From an archaeon (lineage in GTDB: Archaea > Thermoproteota > Nitrososphaeria > Nitrososphaerales > Gagatemarchaeaceae), in assembly GCA_021827865.1 (NCBI GenBank), contig JAKAUC010000018.1:40125-104124 (forward strand): DNA of 64,000 nucleotides. Reading direction: 5' to 3'. Made by a program: the position numbers and the translations under genes. Positions 9,192 to 17,579 of this stretch are shown here, piece after piece (position 1 is the stretch's first letter; each line of letters begins with the position of its first letter). Below the pieces are notes generated by a model that saw nothing but the letters and a program-made list of their open reading frames with translations, was not told the DNA's origin and did no database searches.

Positions 9192-9204
9192 TATGTAATT
9201 TATA
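9192..9204 (+). promoter_or_regulatory. Likely TATA-box promoter
   Basis: AT-rich tgtaatttatagc about 27-35 nt upstream of the ATG at 9230. Confidence 0.5.
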
Positions 9205-9229
9205 GCGGCGAGACAGAGCAAACTCAGTA

Positions 9230-10768
9230 ATGCAGAGCTCGACTGTCGATACGGACCTCCTTCAAAGGTTCGATTCGGAGGTCATGGCCAGGGTTCCTCA
9301 GTTGAGGGATGGGACGGTTAGTAATCCCACCCCCCTGGTTGAGGTGACGGACGACTTCATCCGTTGCGCCGACTCGGAATACGGAGTGAGACTGAGTGGG
9401 AAGGGTGTCAGGGTGTTCCTCAAGATGGACTCCAAGCTCGTTGGGGGATCGGTCAAGGTCAGGCCCGCCGTCGCAATCCTGCGCGACGCGATAGCTTCGG
9501 GGAGGCTGACCAAGGGTCAGACCGTCTTCGAGGCGACGTCGGGCAACTTCGGCCTCGCCCTGGGCACCCTCAGCAGGCTCGGCCTGGACGTAGTAGTCCT
9601 AGTCTCGAGGAGGCTGCAGCAGGGGGTGATTGACGGTCTGCGCTCGAGCGGGGCCAAGCTTGTGAACCTGGACATAGACATCTGCCCTGCCCCTGGGCTT
9701 GGGGACGCGAACCTGGCCGCCGCGAAGGGCATCGCGTCCAGCGTCAGGCAGCAGCTCGCCGAGCTCGGGCTGGACCCGGCGAAGTTTGATGGGGCAAGGG
9801 GAGAAGTAGAAGGCTTGCTCGCAAGGCAGGACGCGATCGGGCTGGCAAAGCTGCTGGCCACGTCCTATGGCGGCTTCTGCACCGCGCAGTATGAGAATGA
9901 CCTGAATGTGGAGACCCATAGGATGGTGACCGGGCCGGAGATAGATATGCAGTTGCGGGAGAAAGGCGCCTCTCTTGGAGGGGCGGACTTCGTCTGCGCC
10001 TTCGGCACAGGGGGGACAGCAACCGGAGTGAGCAGATACGTCCGCGCCGAGCATCGGAGGAAGGGCGTCAGAGTGATCTTCCCGGTCGCTGGCCAGGACG
10101 TCGCCGGGATCAGGACCAGGGAGAAGGCGGCGGGCCTGAAGTTCTACGAACCTGACTCCTACGCTGGAGAGCACGAAGCGGACTTCGAAGAAGCGAGCAA
10201 GTTCTTCGAGTTCATGAACAAGAAGGGGCACGACATCGGTGAGAGCGGGGCGCTGGCGCTCTACGCGGTCATGCAGCTGGCGAACTTTGGGACCGGGACG
10301 AAGTTCGTGGTGATGGTTGCCGACGGCTCCTCCAAGTACCTCTCAGAGGTCAGCGCGGTGGCCAAGAGGGGCAGGAGGGACCAAGTCAGGCTGGACGAGG
10401 CTGCGTCGAGCATCAAGGAGTATGGAGGGATCGTCTGGGTCCACAACATGTTCGTGCCGAGGGACGAGGGGAGGAGCGTCATCGCCTCTGCCCTGGGGGT
10501 GGAGGAGGAGAGCATCAGGGTGGCGAACGTGAGGGACGTCCAGGCCGTGCTCAACGGGGTCGAGCCGTCAGAGGAGTTCGAAGGGCTGCTGCATGGAGAC
10601 GACAAGCCGCTCCTACTGGTATGCGTCGCCGGGAGCACGTCGATGATGATCGCCAAGGTGCTGGAGAGGAGGGGGGTCGCTGCCGAGAGCCTCGTCGGCG
10701 GCATATCAGGACTGCCTGGGTCCAAGGGGAGGCAGATGTTCGACCTCGTCCAGATTGCAGGGAAGTGA
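9230..10768 (+). CDS. PLP-dependent cysteine synthase-fold enzyme with C-terminal rhodanese-like domain
   Basis: GGSVKVRPAV (PLP Lys), ATSGNFGLALG, FGTGGTATGVSRY; C-terminal LLLVCVAGSTSMMIAKVLERRGVAAESLVGGISGLPG rhodanese-like loop. Confidence 0.82.
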   Translation: MQSSTVDTDLLQRFDSEVMARVPQLRDGTVSNPTPLVEVTDDFIRCADSEYGVRLSGKGVRVFLKMDSKLVGGSVKVRPAVAILRDAIASGRLTKGQTVFEATSGNFGLALGTLSRLGLDVVVLVSRRLQQGVIDGLRSSGAKLVNLDIDICPAPGLGDANLAAAKGIASSVRQQLAELGLDPAKFDGARGEVEGLLARQDAIGLAKLLATSYGGFCTAQYENDLNVETHRMVTGPEIDMQLREKGASLGGADFVCAFGTGGTATGVSRYVRAEHRRKGVRVIFPVAGQDVAGIRTREKAAGLKFYEPDSYAGEHEADFEEASKFFEFMNKKGHDIGESGALALYAVMQLANFGTGTKFVVMVADGSSKYLSEVSAVAKRGRRDQVRLDEAASSIKEYGGIVWVHNMFVPRDEGRSVIASALGVEEESIRVANVRDVQAVLNGVEPSEEFEGLLHGDDKPLLLVCVAGSTSMMIAKVLERRGVAAESLVGGISGLPGSKGRQMFDLVQIAGK

Positions 10769-10799
10769 GCAGGCCCGGTAGGGGAGCCCCGGGGCGGGA

Positions 10800-11339
10800 C
10801 TACCTCCGGCGTCTCACTCGGGGGCGGACCAAGACCTTCTTGGGCTTTGGACCTAGGGAGAGGACAGTCTTCTCGTAGTCGGACCACCTCACCCCGAGCT
10901 TCTGGGCTACCATCATCTCGATTGTCGTCGCGAACGCGTGCTCGTTCCTGTATGGAGCCTTTGGATGGTCCCCCGGCTCCGCGTCGATGGGGTGGAGGTT
11001 CATCTTGCGCTCGGCCTCGAAGCCGACGTCGAAGGCCACGACTTCCCTGTCGGTGATGCCGTGCATCTTGCACAATTCGTACTCTATCATCTCGTGCAGA
11101 GCCACCAGGAACACGTACCTCTGGTCCTTCATCCTGCTAACCATGATCTGGGCAGGCTTGCCTGGGATCCAGTCGCCTACAGTCTCATACCTCTGTTTCC
11201 TGTGCGGCACCTGGGCTATGGTGAAGATCGGTCTGACGCCGCCCTTCTTCCCCAGGCTCTGACGGAGGAGGGCAGGGGGGGCCCTGCGGGCGGGGCCGTC
11301 GGAGCGCATGGAAGGTCGTCGCAGGCCTTGGGAAGACAT
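10800..11339 (-). CDS. Conserved hypothetical protein with HExxE motif
   Basis: LVALHEMIEYELCKMHGITDREVVAFD. Confidence 0.6.
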   Translation of the reverse strand: MSSQGLRRPSMRSDGPARRAPPALLRQSLGKKGGVRPIFTIAQVPHRKQRYETVGDWIPGKPAQIMVSRMKDQRYVFLVALHEMIEYELCKMHGITDREVVAFDVGFEAERKMNLHPIDAEPGDHPKAPYRNEHAFATTIEMMVAQKLGVRWSDYEKTVLSLGPKPKKVLVRPRVRRRR

Positions 11340-11740
11340 GTTACTCAGAAAATCCCCCGTGGAAGGGCCCTAAGGGATAGGCTGTCAAAACGGCATCCCC
11401 TTTTGGTAAACCAAAATTAGCCAGCCCATCTGGCCACGTCTCTGGTTATCTACATCGTCGACCGCCGATGTGTTCTTTGGAGTTTGTTCGATGATTGCCA
11501 AACGGATTAACTAGGGGTCTCCGGAGGCGTGAAGGCGCCTCTGCCGGTCTGCGCCGGCCTTCCCTCAGCTATGGCCTGATCCCCGCGGTCGTGACCAACC
11601 AATGATTCCCCAGGCGTCTGACGCCTCTCCGGGCCTGGCCCTTTCGGCCTGGGGGGCGGAAGGCCCCAGATTCATTGCTCCCGCCTCGGGTGTACGGCTG
11701 TAGGCTGCGTCCACGTCGGCACCGCGGCTGCGACCGGAGC

Positions 11741-12130
11741 TCAGGCCTTCCTGAATTCCAAGGCCGCGGAGTTCATGCAGTAGCGGAGCCCGGTAGGCTT
11801 GGGGCCGTCGTCGAACACGTGACCCAGATGGACGCCGCAGTTGGCGCACGTAACCTCTGTCCTGGTCATCCCGAAGCTGCGGTCGGCCTCTTCCTTGATC
11901 GCGGTTTCTGAGACAGGCCGGAAGAAGCTGGGCCACCCCGTGCCCGACTCGAACTTGGTGTCCGAGCTGAAAAGCGGGGCGCCGCAGACCACGCAGTGAT
12001 AGACCCCGGCCTCGTGGCTGTCCCAGTATTTGCCTGTGAAAGGCGCCTCCGTCCCCTTGAGGAAGCAGACGTCAACGGCCTCCCGGTCCAGCTGAGCCTT
12101 CTTCTTCGCCATCTCCTCCTTGGTGAGCAT
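11741..12130 (-). CDS. msrB: Peptide methionine-R-sulfoxide reductase
   Basis: [25 protein letters not shown]...[32 protein letters not shown]. Confidence 0.96.
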   Translation of the reverse strand: MLTKEEMAKKKAQLDREAVDVCFLKGTEAPFTGKYWDSHEAGVYHCVVCGAPLFSSDTKFESGTGWPSFFRPVSETAIKEEADRSFGMTRTEVTCANCGVHLGHVFDDGPKPTGLRYCMNSAALEFRKA

Positions 12131-12231
12131 CTACGCGAGGACAGGGGAGCAGGTATAAAATTGAAGCCGTCCCGCGTGACGCGGCCGGATATTCTTAAGA
12201 GGAGCCGCAGGATTCGACGGTTTGGCCCACC

Positions 12232-13134
12232 ATGGCGAAGTTCAGCTCGGCGCAGGAGAACTGGAAGGAGCAGACCGGGAGCATAGTGTCAGTCGAGATA
12301 TCGAAGCTGTTCGTTGGGAAGACCAACGTCCGCAAGTCGCCGGGGGACGTCGGAGACCTCGTAGACTCGGTAAAGGAGAAGGGAATCCTGGAACCCGTGC
12401 TCGCCAGGCCCATCGGCGGAAGGTACGAGCTGGTCGTCGGGTCGCGAAGGTTCGAGGCTGCGAAAATCGCCGGGCTCAAGAAGATGCCATCGATAGTGAG
12501 GCCCATGACCGATGAAGAAGCGATCATAGTCTCCCTCGTCGAGAACATCCAGAGGAGGGACATCGAGCCCGAAGAGGAGTACGACGCCATCCTGGCGCTG
12601 AAGAAAGCTAACCCGCGCGCCTATGGCACGTCCGAACAGGTCGCCAGGGCCCTCGGCAAGTCAAGGAGATATGTGGAAGACAGGATAAGCGCGGTCGAGG
12701 TCGTGCGCAACATAAGAAGGGAGACCAGAGCCGACATCACCGTCAAGCAGGCCCCCCTTCCCAAAGAGCGAAAGGAGGGTGTTTTGCCCGTGAGGCACGC
12801 GACGTTCCTCCACCGGGCCGAGGAGGCATCGACCGTCCAGGAGCTCCCCAAGAGGGAGAGGGCCACGCAGCTGAAGGAGCTGGCCGAGACCATCGCGCCG
12901 ATGACCACCCCCGAGGCAGAGAACGTGGTGAGTCACTTCGTCATGGCCCCGCAGCGCCCCGTGGAAGACATCAAGAAGGAAGCAGCGTACCTCCACGCCG
13001 TCAAGCTCGAAATCCTGCTGGACCCGAGGGTCGCCGACGGCCTTCGCAAAGCGGCTGAGGAGAGGAACACCACCATGGAGGCGGTGGCCACCCTCGCCAT
13101 ACATTCCTGGCTCAGGCAGCAGCGCTACGCCTAA
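12232..13134 (+). CDS. ParB-like nuclease domain protein
   Basis: NVRKSPGDVGDLVDSVKEKGILEPVLARPIGGRYELVVGSRRFEAAKIAGLKKMP..LVENIQRRD. Confidence 0.9.
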   Translation: MAKFSSAQENWKEQTGSIVSVEISKLFVGKTNVRKSPGDVGDLVDSVKEKGILEPVLARPIGGRYELVVGSRRFEAAKIAGLKKMPSIVRPMTDEEAIIVSLVENIQRRDIEPEEEYDAILALKKANPRAYGTSEQVARALGKSRRYVEDRISAVEVVRNIRRETRADITVKQAPLPKERKEGVLPVRHATFLHRAEEASTVQELPKRERATQLKELAETIAPMTTPEAENVVSHFVMAPQRPVEDIKKEAAYLHAVKLEILLDPRVADGLRKAAEERNTTMEAVATLAIHSWLRQQRYA

Positions 13135-13149
13135 TCTGCCGAGGCAGAC

Positions 13150-13528
13150 CGGCGGCCAGCCCGCCCGTCTCCGACTGGGTTGGCACACCGTGAAGTAACC
13201 GCCTGCGGACTGGAGGCAGCTCTTGTCCAAGCCCTTGACGTAGGCCAGGGCGCCTCCAGGCGGCGGGGAATGCCTTGCCAACGCCTGACTCTCGAACTCC
13301 TCGTTGGTCCACACATCCTGCCCACGGCTCCCGATTTGCCGCCTCGGTGAAGATCGACGCATTCATGCATCGGCTGAAGGGCGAGGCCCTTCGTTGCCGC
13401 CGAGAGAGCTCTCCGGGGGGTTTCCCGAACTTCTCCACGAAGGTCACAGTCGACAGCGGCTTCAGGCTCTTGCGGCCCGTGAGCTTCTTCCTAGGGTAGT
13501 CGAAGGCTACAACGGTCGTGGGGCTCAC
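13150..13528 (-). pseudogene. Probable frameshifted gene remnant of unknown family
   Basis: VAFDYPRKKLTGRKSLKPLSTVTFVEKFGKPPGELSR in one frame continues as DVWTNEEFESQALARHSPPPGGALAYVKGLDKSCLQSAGGYFTVCQPS in another. Confidence 0.35.
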
Positions 13529-13651
13529 GGTCTCTGGGAAGTCATTCTTCAGCTCCCGGGGCCACGCGCCGGTAAACGTGCCGTCCGCCGGCTGCCGGCC
13601 TCACCGCTCGGCTTCGGTATTTATCACAGGTTCCCGGCCCCCAGGCGGCCG

Positions 13652-13828
13652 ATGTCCCCAAGAGCCAAGCTCCTCCTCTCCCTGCCTGTCATCGCTGCCG
13701 CCGTAATCGTGCTCGTCTACTTCAGGCTCTTCGCGAGCCCGGTGGTAATCGCCGTCATCTTCATACTCTACGTCGTCGTAAGCCTCAGGAACAGGCGGAA
13801 GTTCAGGAAACAAGAACGGGGCGCCTGA
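13652..13828 (+). CDS. Small membrane protein
   Basis: 58 aa: MSPRAKLLLSLPVIAAAVIVLVYFRLFASPVVIAVIFILYVVVSLRNRRKFRKQERGA; two hydrophobic segments. Confidence 0.5.
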   Translation: MSPRAKLLLSLPVIAAAVIVLVYFRLFASPVVIAVIFILYVVVSLRNRRKFRKQERGA

Positions 13829-13862
13829 CCGAGCTCTGGCGCCAGACGAATGGGTCTTGATG

Positions 13863-14549
13863 TCAGGGCGAGAACCTGTCGTAGGGAGAGATGAGATCCA
13901 GCTCCCCCTCGAGGTCACGGAAGCCGGGGAGGAGGGCGCCGAGTCTCCTCCTGAAGGCGGTGGAATGGTTGAACTCGAGCAGATGGGTGAGCTCGTGCAG
14001 GACCACATACTCCCTGAGACGCTCAGGGAGGGCTATGAGCTGCCAGCTGAACGAAAGCCTGCCACCCCTGGTGCAGTAGCCCCACTTGCCCATCTCCCTC
14101 ACATCCACCCTAGCCGGCTTCGCGCCCACCCTCGGGGCCAGCTCGGCAACCTTCCGCACGACGTAGGCTGAAGTCTCGCGGAGGAACCACCTCCGGACGA
14201 GCTCCTTGAACCTCCTTCGGTCATCGGTGTAGACATCCACGACCCCCCGAGAGGGGTCCGGGACAAGCAAGTCCCCAGCGCGGTCGTGGAAGACTGCCGT
14301 GAGCATCTCCCCCCCGACCATTACAGCGTCGGGGCGGAGGATCTGCTTCGTCATGGCCATCCGTTCGTACTCCCTCCTCAGCCAGGGGGCTTTGTCTCTG
14401 ATGGCCTTCTCGACGTCCACCGTCCTCCCCCTCGGGAGCACCACTTCCAGGGTCAGGTCAGGTCGGAAGCGGAAGTAGGTGTATCTGTTGCTTGTCCCTT
14501 TCACCACTGAATACTCCACAGGATTCGGTCCGAGGATGTAGTGCGGCAA
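13863..14549 (-). CDS. YgjP-like metallopeptidase (DUF45)
   Basis: VVLHELTHLLEFNHSTAFRRRL HExxH motif and W-G-Y/C motif. Confidence 0.9.
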   Translation of the reverse strand: MPHYILGPNPVEYSVVKGTSNRYTYFRFRPDLTLEVVLPRGRTVDVEKAIRDKAPWLRREYERMAMTKQILRPDAVMVGGEMLTAVFHDRAGDLLVPDPSRGVVDVYTDDRRRFKELVRRWFLRETSAYVVRKVAELAPRVGAKPARVDVREMGKWGYCTRGGRLSFSWQLIALPERLREYVVLHELTHLLEFNHSTAFRRRLGALLPGFRDLEGELDLISPYDRFSP

Positions 14550-14587
14550 CTTGTCCTGCCTGGCATACAGTCAGATTGCGGCGGATT

Positions 14588-14815
14588 TCAAGTTGCTTGG
14601 AGTCGCGTAAAGGCCATCAGATAGCGTGAGCCGAAGTCAGCCGTCCTGACGACCTGGAACAGGCCCGAAGCGTCGACCGCGTGGACCTGGACGCTTTGTC
14701 CTCCATCGCCAGGGCGGCTGTCTCCTCTCTCCCCGCGCCTATGTCGAGTATCTTTTCCCCGGGGGAGCGGGGAGAGCATGCCGACGTCACTCCCCAGCGT
14801 CCGGAGTCGGTCGAA
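14588..14815 (-). pseudogene. Decayed SAM-dependent methyltransferase fragment
   Basis: GFDRLRTLGSDVGMLSPLP / GEKILDIGAGREETAALAMED / GQSVQVHAVDASGLFQVVRTADFGSRYL spread over two alternating frames; truncated after motif II. Confidence 0.6.
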
Positions 14816-14825
14816 GCCCCTTGCC

Positions 14826-15548
14826 TCAGGCGGTGCCGGCTCGCAACCTGCTCCTAGCCTGACTCGCGCCGACGATTATGAGCACTGGAGCGGCCAAGTT
14901 GAGGAAGGGGATGATGGTGAAGATGGCGCCCAGCTTGAGCAGCGTCTCGTTGTACCTGCTGCCCGCCCTCCAGAGCCCGAGGAGTTCCCCCCCGATGAAA
15001 CCGATCAGGGTCAGCAGCCCTCCGATCGCGAGCATGAAGAAGGCGATGAAGAGTGATGCCACGGCGGAAGAAAACTCTGCCGAGGAGAGCGACGCGGAAG
15101 CTGTCGGCGCCTGGGTTATGATGTTACTGACTGAGCCGAAGAAGCCGACCCCTCCAGCCACAGCCAGCCCCCCTCCCACTACCATGACAATGGTAAGGAT
15201 GGATGGCACCGAGAACGTCCGGTCGACCCTCCTGAGGCCCCAGAAGCCTATGGCGAGAATCGCGAGCGCGATTATTTCCACTGCGCCCGTGACCGGGAGG
15301 ACCAAGGTCATGCTCCGGATCGCCGGCCCCAGCGCCGCCGCGGTCTGGACCGAAGTCGCGTTCCGGACCTGGGGGAATGCGGTGAAGCTTGAGAACGCCC
15401 CCCCGAAGAGGTACAAGCTGGCGGCCCATCCGGCAACCAACCCCGCCAACTGCAGGACGCCGAACCAGAGCATCATCCCAAGAGCCGAGACTTCGCGCCC
15501 ATCGGCACTCTGCGGTGCAGCAGGTACCGAAGGAGGCTCCGTGGCCAT
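14826..15548 (-). CDS. Multi-pass membrane protein, DUF973-like
   Basis: Several hydrophobic helices; conserved-looking archaeal membrane ORF. Confidence 0.6.
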   Translation of the reverse strand: MATEPPSVPAAPQSADGREVSALGMMLWFGVLQLAGLVAGWAASLYLFGGAFSSFTAFPQVRNATSVQTAAALGPAIRSMTLVLPVTGAVEIIALAILAIGFWGLRRVDRTFSVPSILTIVMVVGGGLAVAGGVGFFGSVSNIITQAPTASASLSSAEFSSAVASLFIAFFMLAIGGLLTLIGFIGGELLGLWRAGSRYNETLLKLGAIFTIIPFLNLAAPVLIIVGASQARSRLRAGTA

Positions 15549-15609
15549 AGAGCGAAGGTGGCGTCTGAGTTATTTAAGTGGGGGAGGACTTCCGGCGACC
15601 AGTTTCAGC

Positions 15610-16023
15610 ATGCGGATCCCCGGACGCAGGCCCGTCAGGGTCTATGTCGACGCCAAGATTCTGAACATGCATGACCCGTCGCTACCGAAGGAAGCCTACG
15701 TCGGTTACGTGGTCGACGGCAGCGGGAGGAAGAACGTGAAGCGGGTGGAGGCCCAGGAGACCGATGACGCCGAGGTCCTGGCAATCCTCTTTGCGATCGA
15801 GGAGCTGGGGCTCCTAGGCAGGTTCACCGTTGTGTGCGACCATGAGTCGGTGGTCTCTGAGGCCAGGAGGGACAGGGCGAAGAACCCGAGCGAGCTTCTC
15901 CGGAGACTGCGGGAGACCCTGCGTTCGCATCCCAAGGTCAGGCTCGAAGCTTTACAGTCCAACCCTGCCCACCAGGTGGTCACGGAATATGTCAACGCCC
16001 TGAAGGCGCCCGCGGAGAGCTGA
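15610..16023 (+). CDS. RNase H-like fold protein
   Basis: VRVYVDAKILN...AYVGYVVDG...VEAQETDDAEVLAILFAIEEL...VVCDHESVVSEARR. Confidence 0.65.
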   Translation: MRIPGRRPVRVYVDAKILNMHDPSLPKEAYVGYVVDGSGRKNVKRVEAQETDDAEVLAILFAIEELGLLGRFTVVCDHESVVSEARRDRAKNPSELLRRLRETLRSHPKVRLEALQSNPAHQVVTEYVNALKAPAES

Positions 16024-16792
16024 CCGGCCGTGGCCTGCCGCTGACATGGACTCCGTATGGGCGGCTCCTGAAGTACCGGATGAGAGACACGCCATCCTTC
16101 GTCACCCTCAGATTCACCTGCCATCTCTCTACCCCAGCGTCCTCGGCCGACCTGGCGGCGGCCAGTATCCTGCTGTTCGAGTCGTTGGGCGGAGGAGGGC
16201 TGAAGGGCTCAGCGTCGTACAGATAACAGAGGACTATCTTGGCCCTCCTTCCGTCCGCGAGGGACCGTCTGAGGTCGCCCATGTGCCGGATCAGCCTGTC
16301 GAAGGAATCGAACCTGCTGCTCCTCTTCCTCGCGGCTCCGTCCCCCGCGGGGAGCGTTATCAGCGGAGTCTTCACTTCGACGTACGCGTCCCCGACCATG
16401 AAGTCGATGCGCGAAGACCCCAACACGACCTCCCTCCGAACACGGCCCGAGGCCAGATGGAAGAGGGACCCGCGCTTTAGGAAGAACTCGAAGTACCGGT
16501 TGGCGGCCGTCTGGTTGATGCCGATCCAGTCCCGTCCCCCTGTCGTGGAAATCGCTTCGACCGTGTAGGCGGTCTTGCGCTGCCTGTTTGAGGCCTTGGA
16601 GTAGAGGCATGGGAGCCCTGCGGGCTCAAGGTCGCCCAGCCTCCCCGTGGTGGGGCAGTGGCATCGGAGCACCTTCCCCCGGGACTTCACGAGCATGACG
16701 AACCTGTTAGGCCTCGACAGGATTGTCCCCCTCAGGAGTGGACTGGGGAACCTGTAGGCTGGTCTGGTGCCCATTGTCGTCCGGCAGGGCAA
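15992..16792 (-). CDS. sfsA: SfsA family protein
   Basis: NRFVMLV..GKVLRCHCPTTGRLGDL, RIDFMVGDAYVEVKTPLITL. Confidence 0.82.
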   Translation of the reverse strand: MPCRTTMGTRPAYRFPSPLLRGTILSRPNRFVMLVKSRGKVLRCHCPTTGRLGDLEPAGLPCLYSKASNRQRKTAYTVEAISTTGGRDWIGINQTAANRYFEFFLKRGSLFHLASGRVRREVVLGSSRIDFMVGDAYVEVKTPLITLPAGDGAARKRSSRFDSFDRLIRHMGDLRRSLADGRRAKIVLCYLYDAEPFSPPPPNDSNSRILAAARSAEDAGVERWQVNLRVTKDGVSLIRYFRSRPYGVHVSGRPRPVSSPRAPSGR

Positions 16793-16946
16793 TGACCGAC
16801 GTTATTAGCCGCGCGTGGCGCCCGCTCTGCCATGGCCGCGGAGGGGCTTCGGAAGGCCCTCCATGAAATCGAAGGGCAGCCTGGTGCGCTCGACGCCTCT
16901 TCGCGGGAGGAACTCTCCGAGGCGCCCCTGGCTGAGCGGCGCCGGG

Positions 16947-17492
16947 TCAGCCGTGGAACTTCCGCTCCCCCGCTCTCACTGCGACCTTGAGCCAGTTCTC
17001 CTGCGGCGGGAGGGGGCAGACGTAGTCGTCGGAATAGGCGCAATATGGGTTGTACGCGTAGTTGAAGTCGACCGCGTACTCGTCGTCGTGCTCAACCTCG
17101 AGGTCCAGGTAGCGGGCCGCCCCGTAGCTCTCCTCCCCCGACGTCGCGTCCCTGAAAGGGATGAAGAGGCTGGGCTCTTGCCGCTGGGCAGACTGGTAGG
17201 CGTGAATCCGGAACCCTCCACCCCCCACTGACAGGTCGAAGAAGCCCACCCTATTGAAGAGCTGGCGGGTCCCCTTGCTGGTTCCCATGACCACTCCATC
17301 AGGGCTGGGGTACCTCTGCAGCCTCGCTTCCATCCGATAGTCGGGGTCAGGCACGAAGTAGTTCAGCCCTGGGAAGGCGCGCTTCGCCTCCGGCGGGAAG
17401 GGCGAATCTGGGTCGGACCTGAAGAACTCGTCCTTTTCCTCCCTGAACCTGGCGAGCGCCCTCTTCCACGTCTCCTGGTCTTCCGGGGACAT
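16947..17492 (-). CDS. DUF1684 family protein
   Basis: GARYLDLEVEHDDEYAVDFNYAYNPYCAYSDDYVCPLPPQENWL. Confidence 0.88.
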   Translation of the reverse strand: MSPEDQETWKRALARFREEKDEFFRSDPDSPFPPEAKRAFPGLNYFVPDPDYRMEARLQRYPSPDGVVMGTSKGTRQLFNRVGFFDLSVGGGGFRIHAYQSAQRQEPSLFIPFRDATSGEESYGAARYLDLEVEHDDEYAVDFNYAYNPYCAYSDDYVCPLPPQENWLKVAVRAGERKFHG

Positions 17493-17579
17493 ATCCCCGC
17501 TCGGGGCCCAGGCCTGAGACTAGAACCTTGCGGACGTGGCAAACATAAAAAGTCCGGCCGGCGGACTGTCGGGGCAGCC

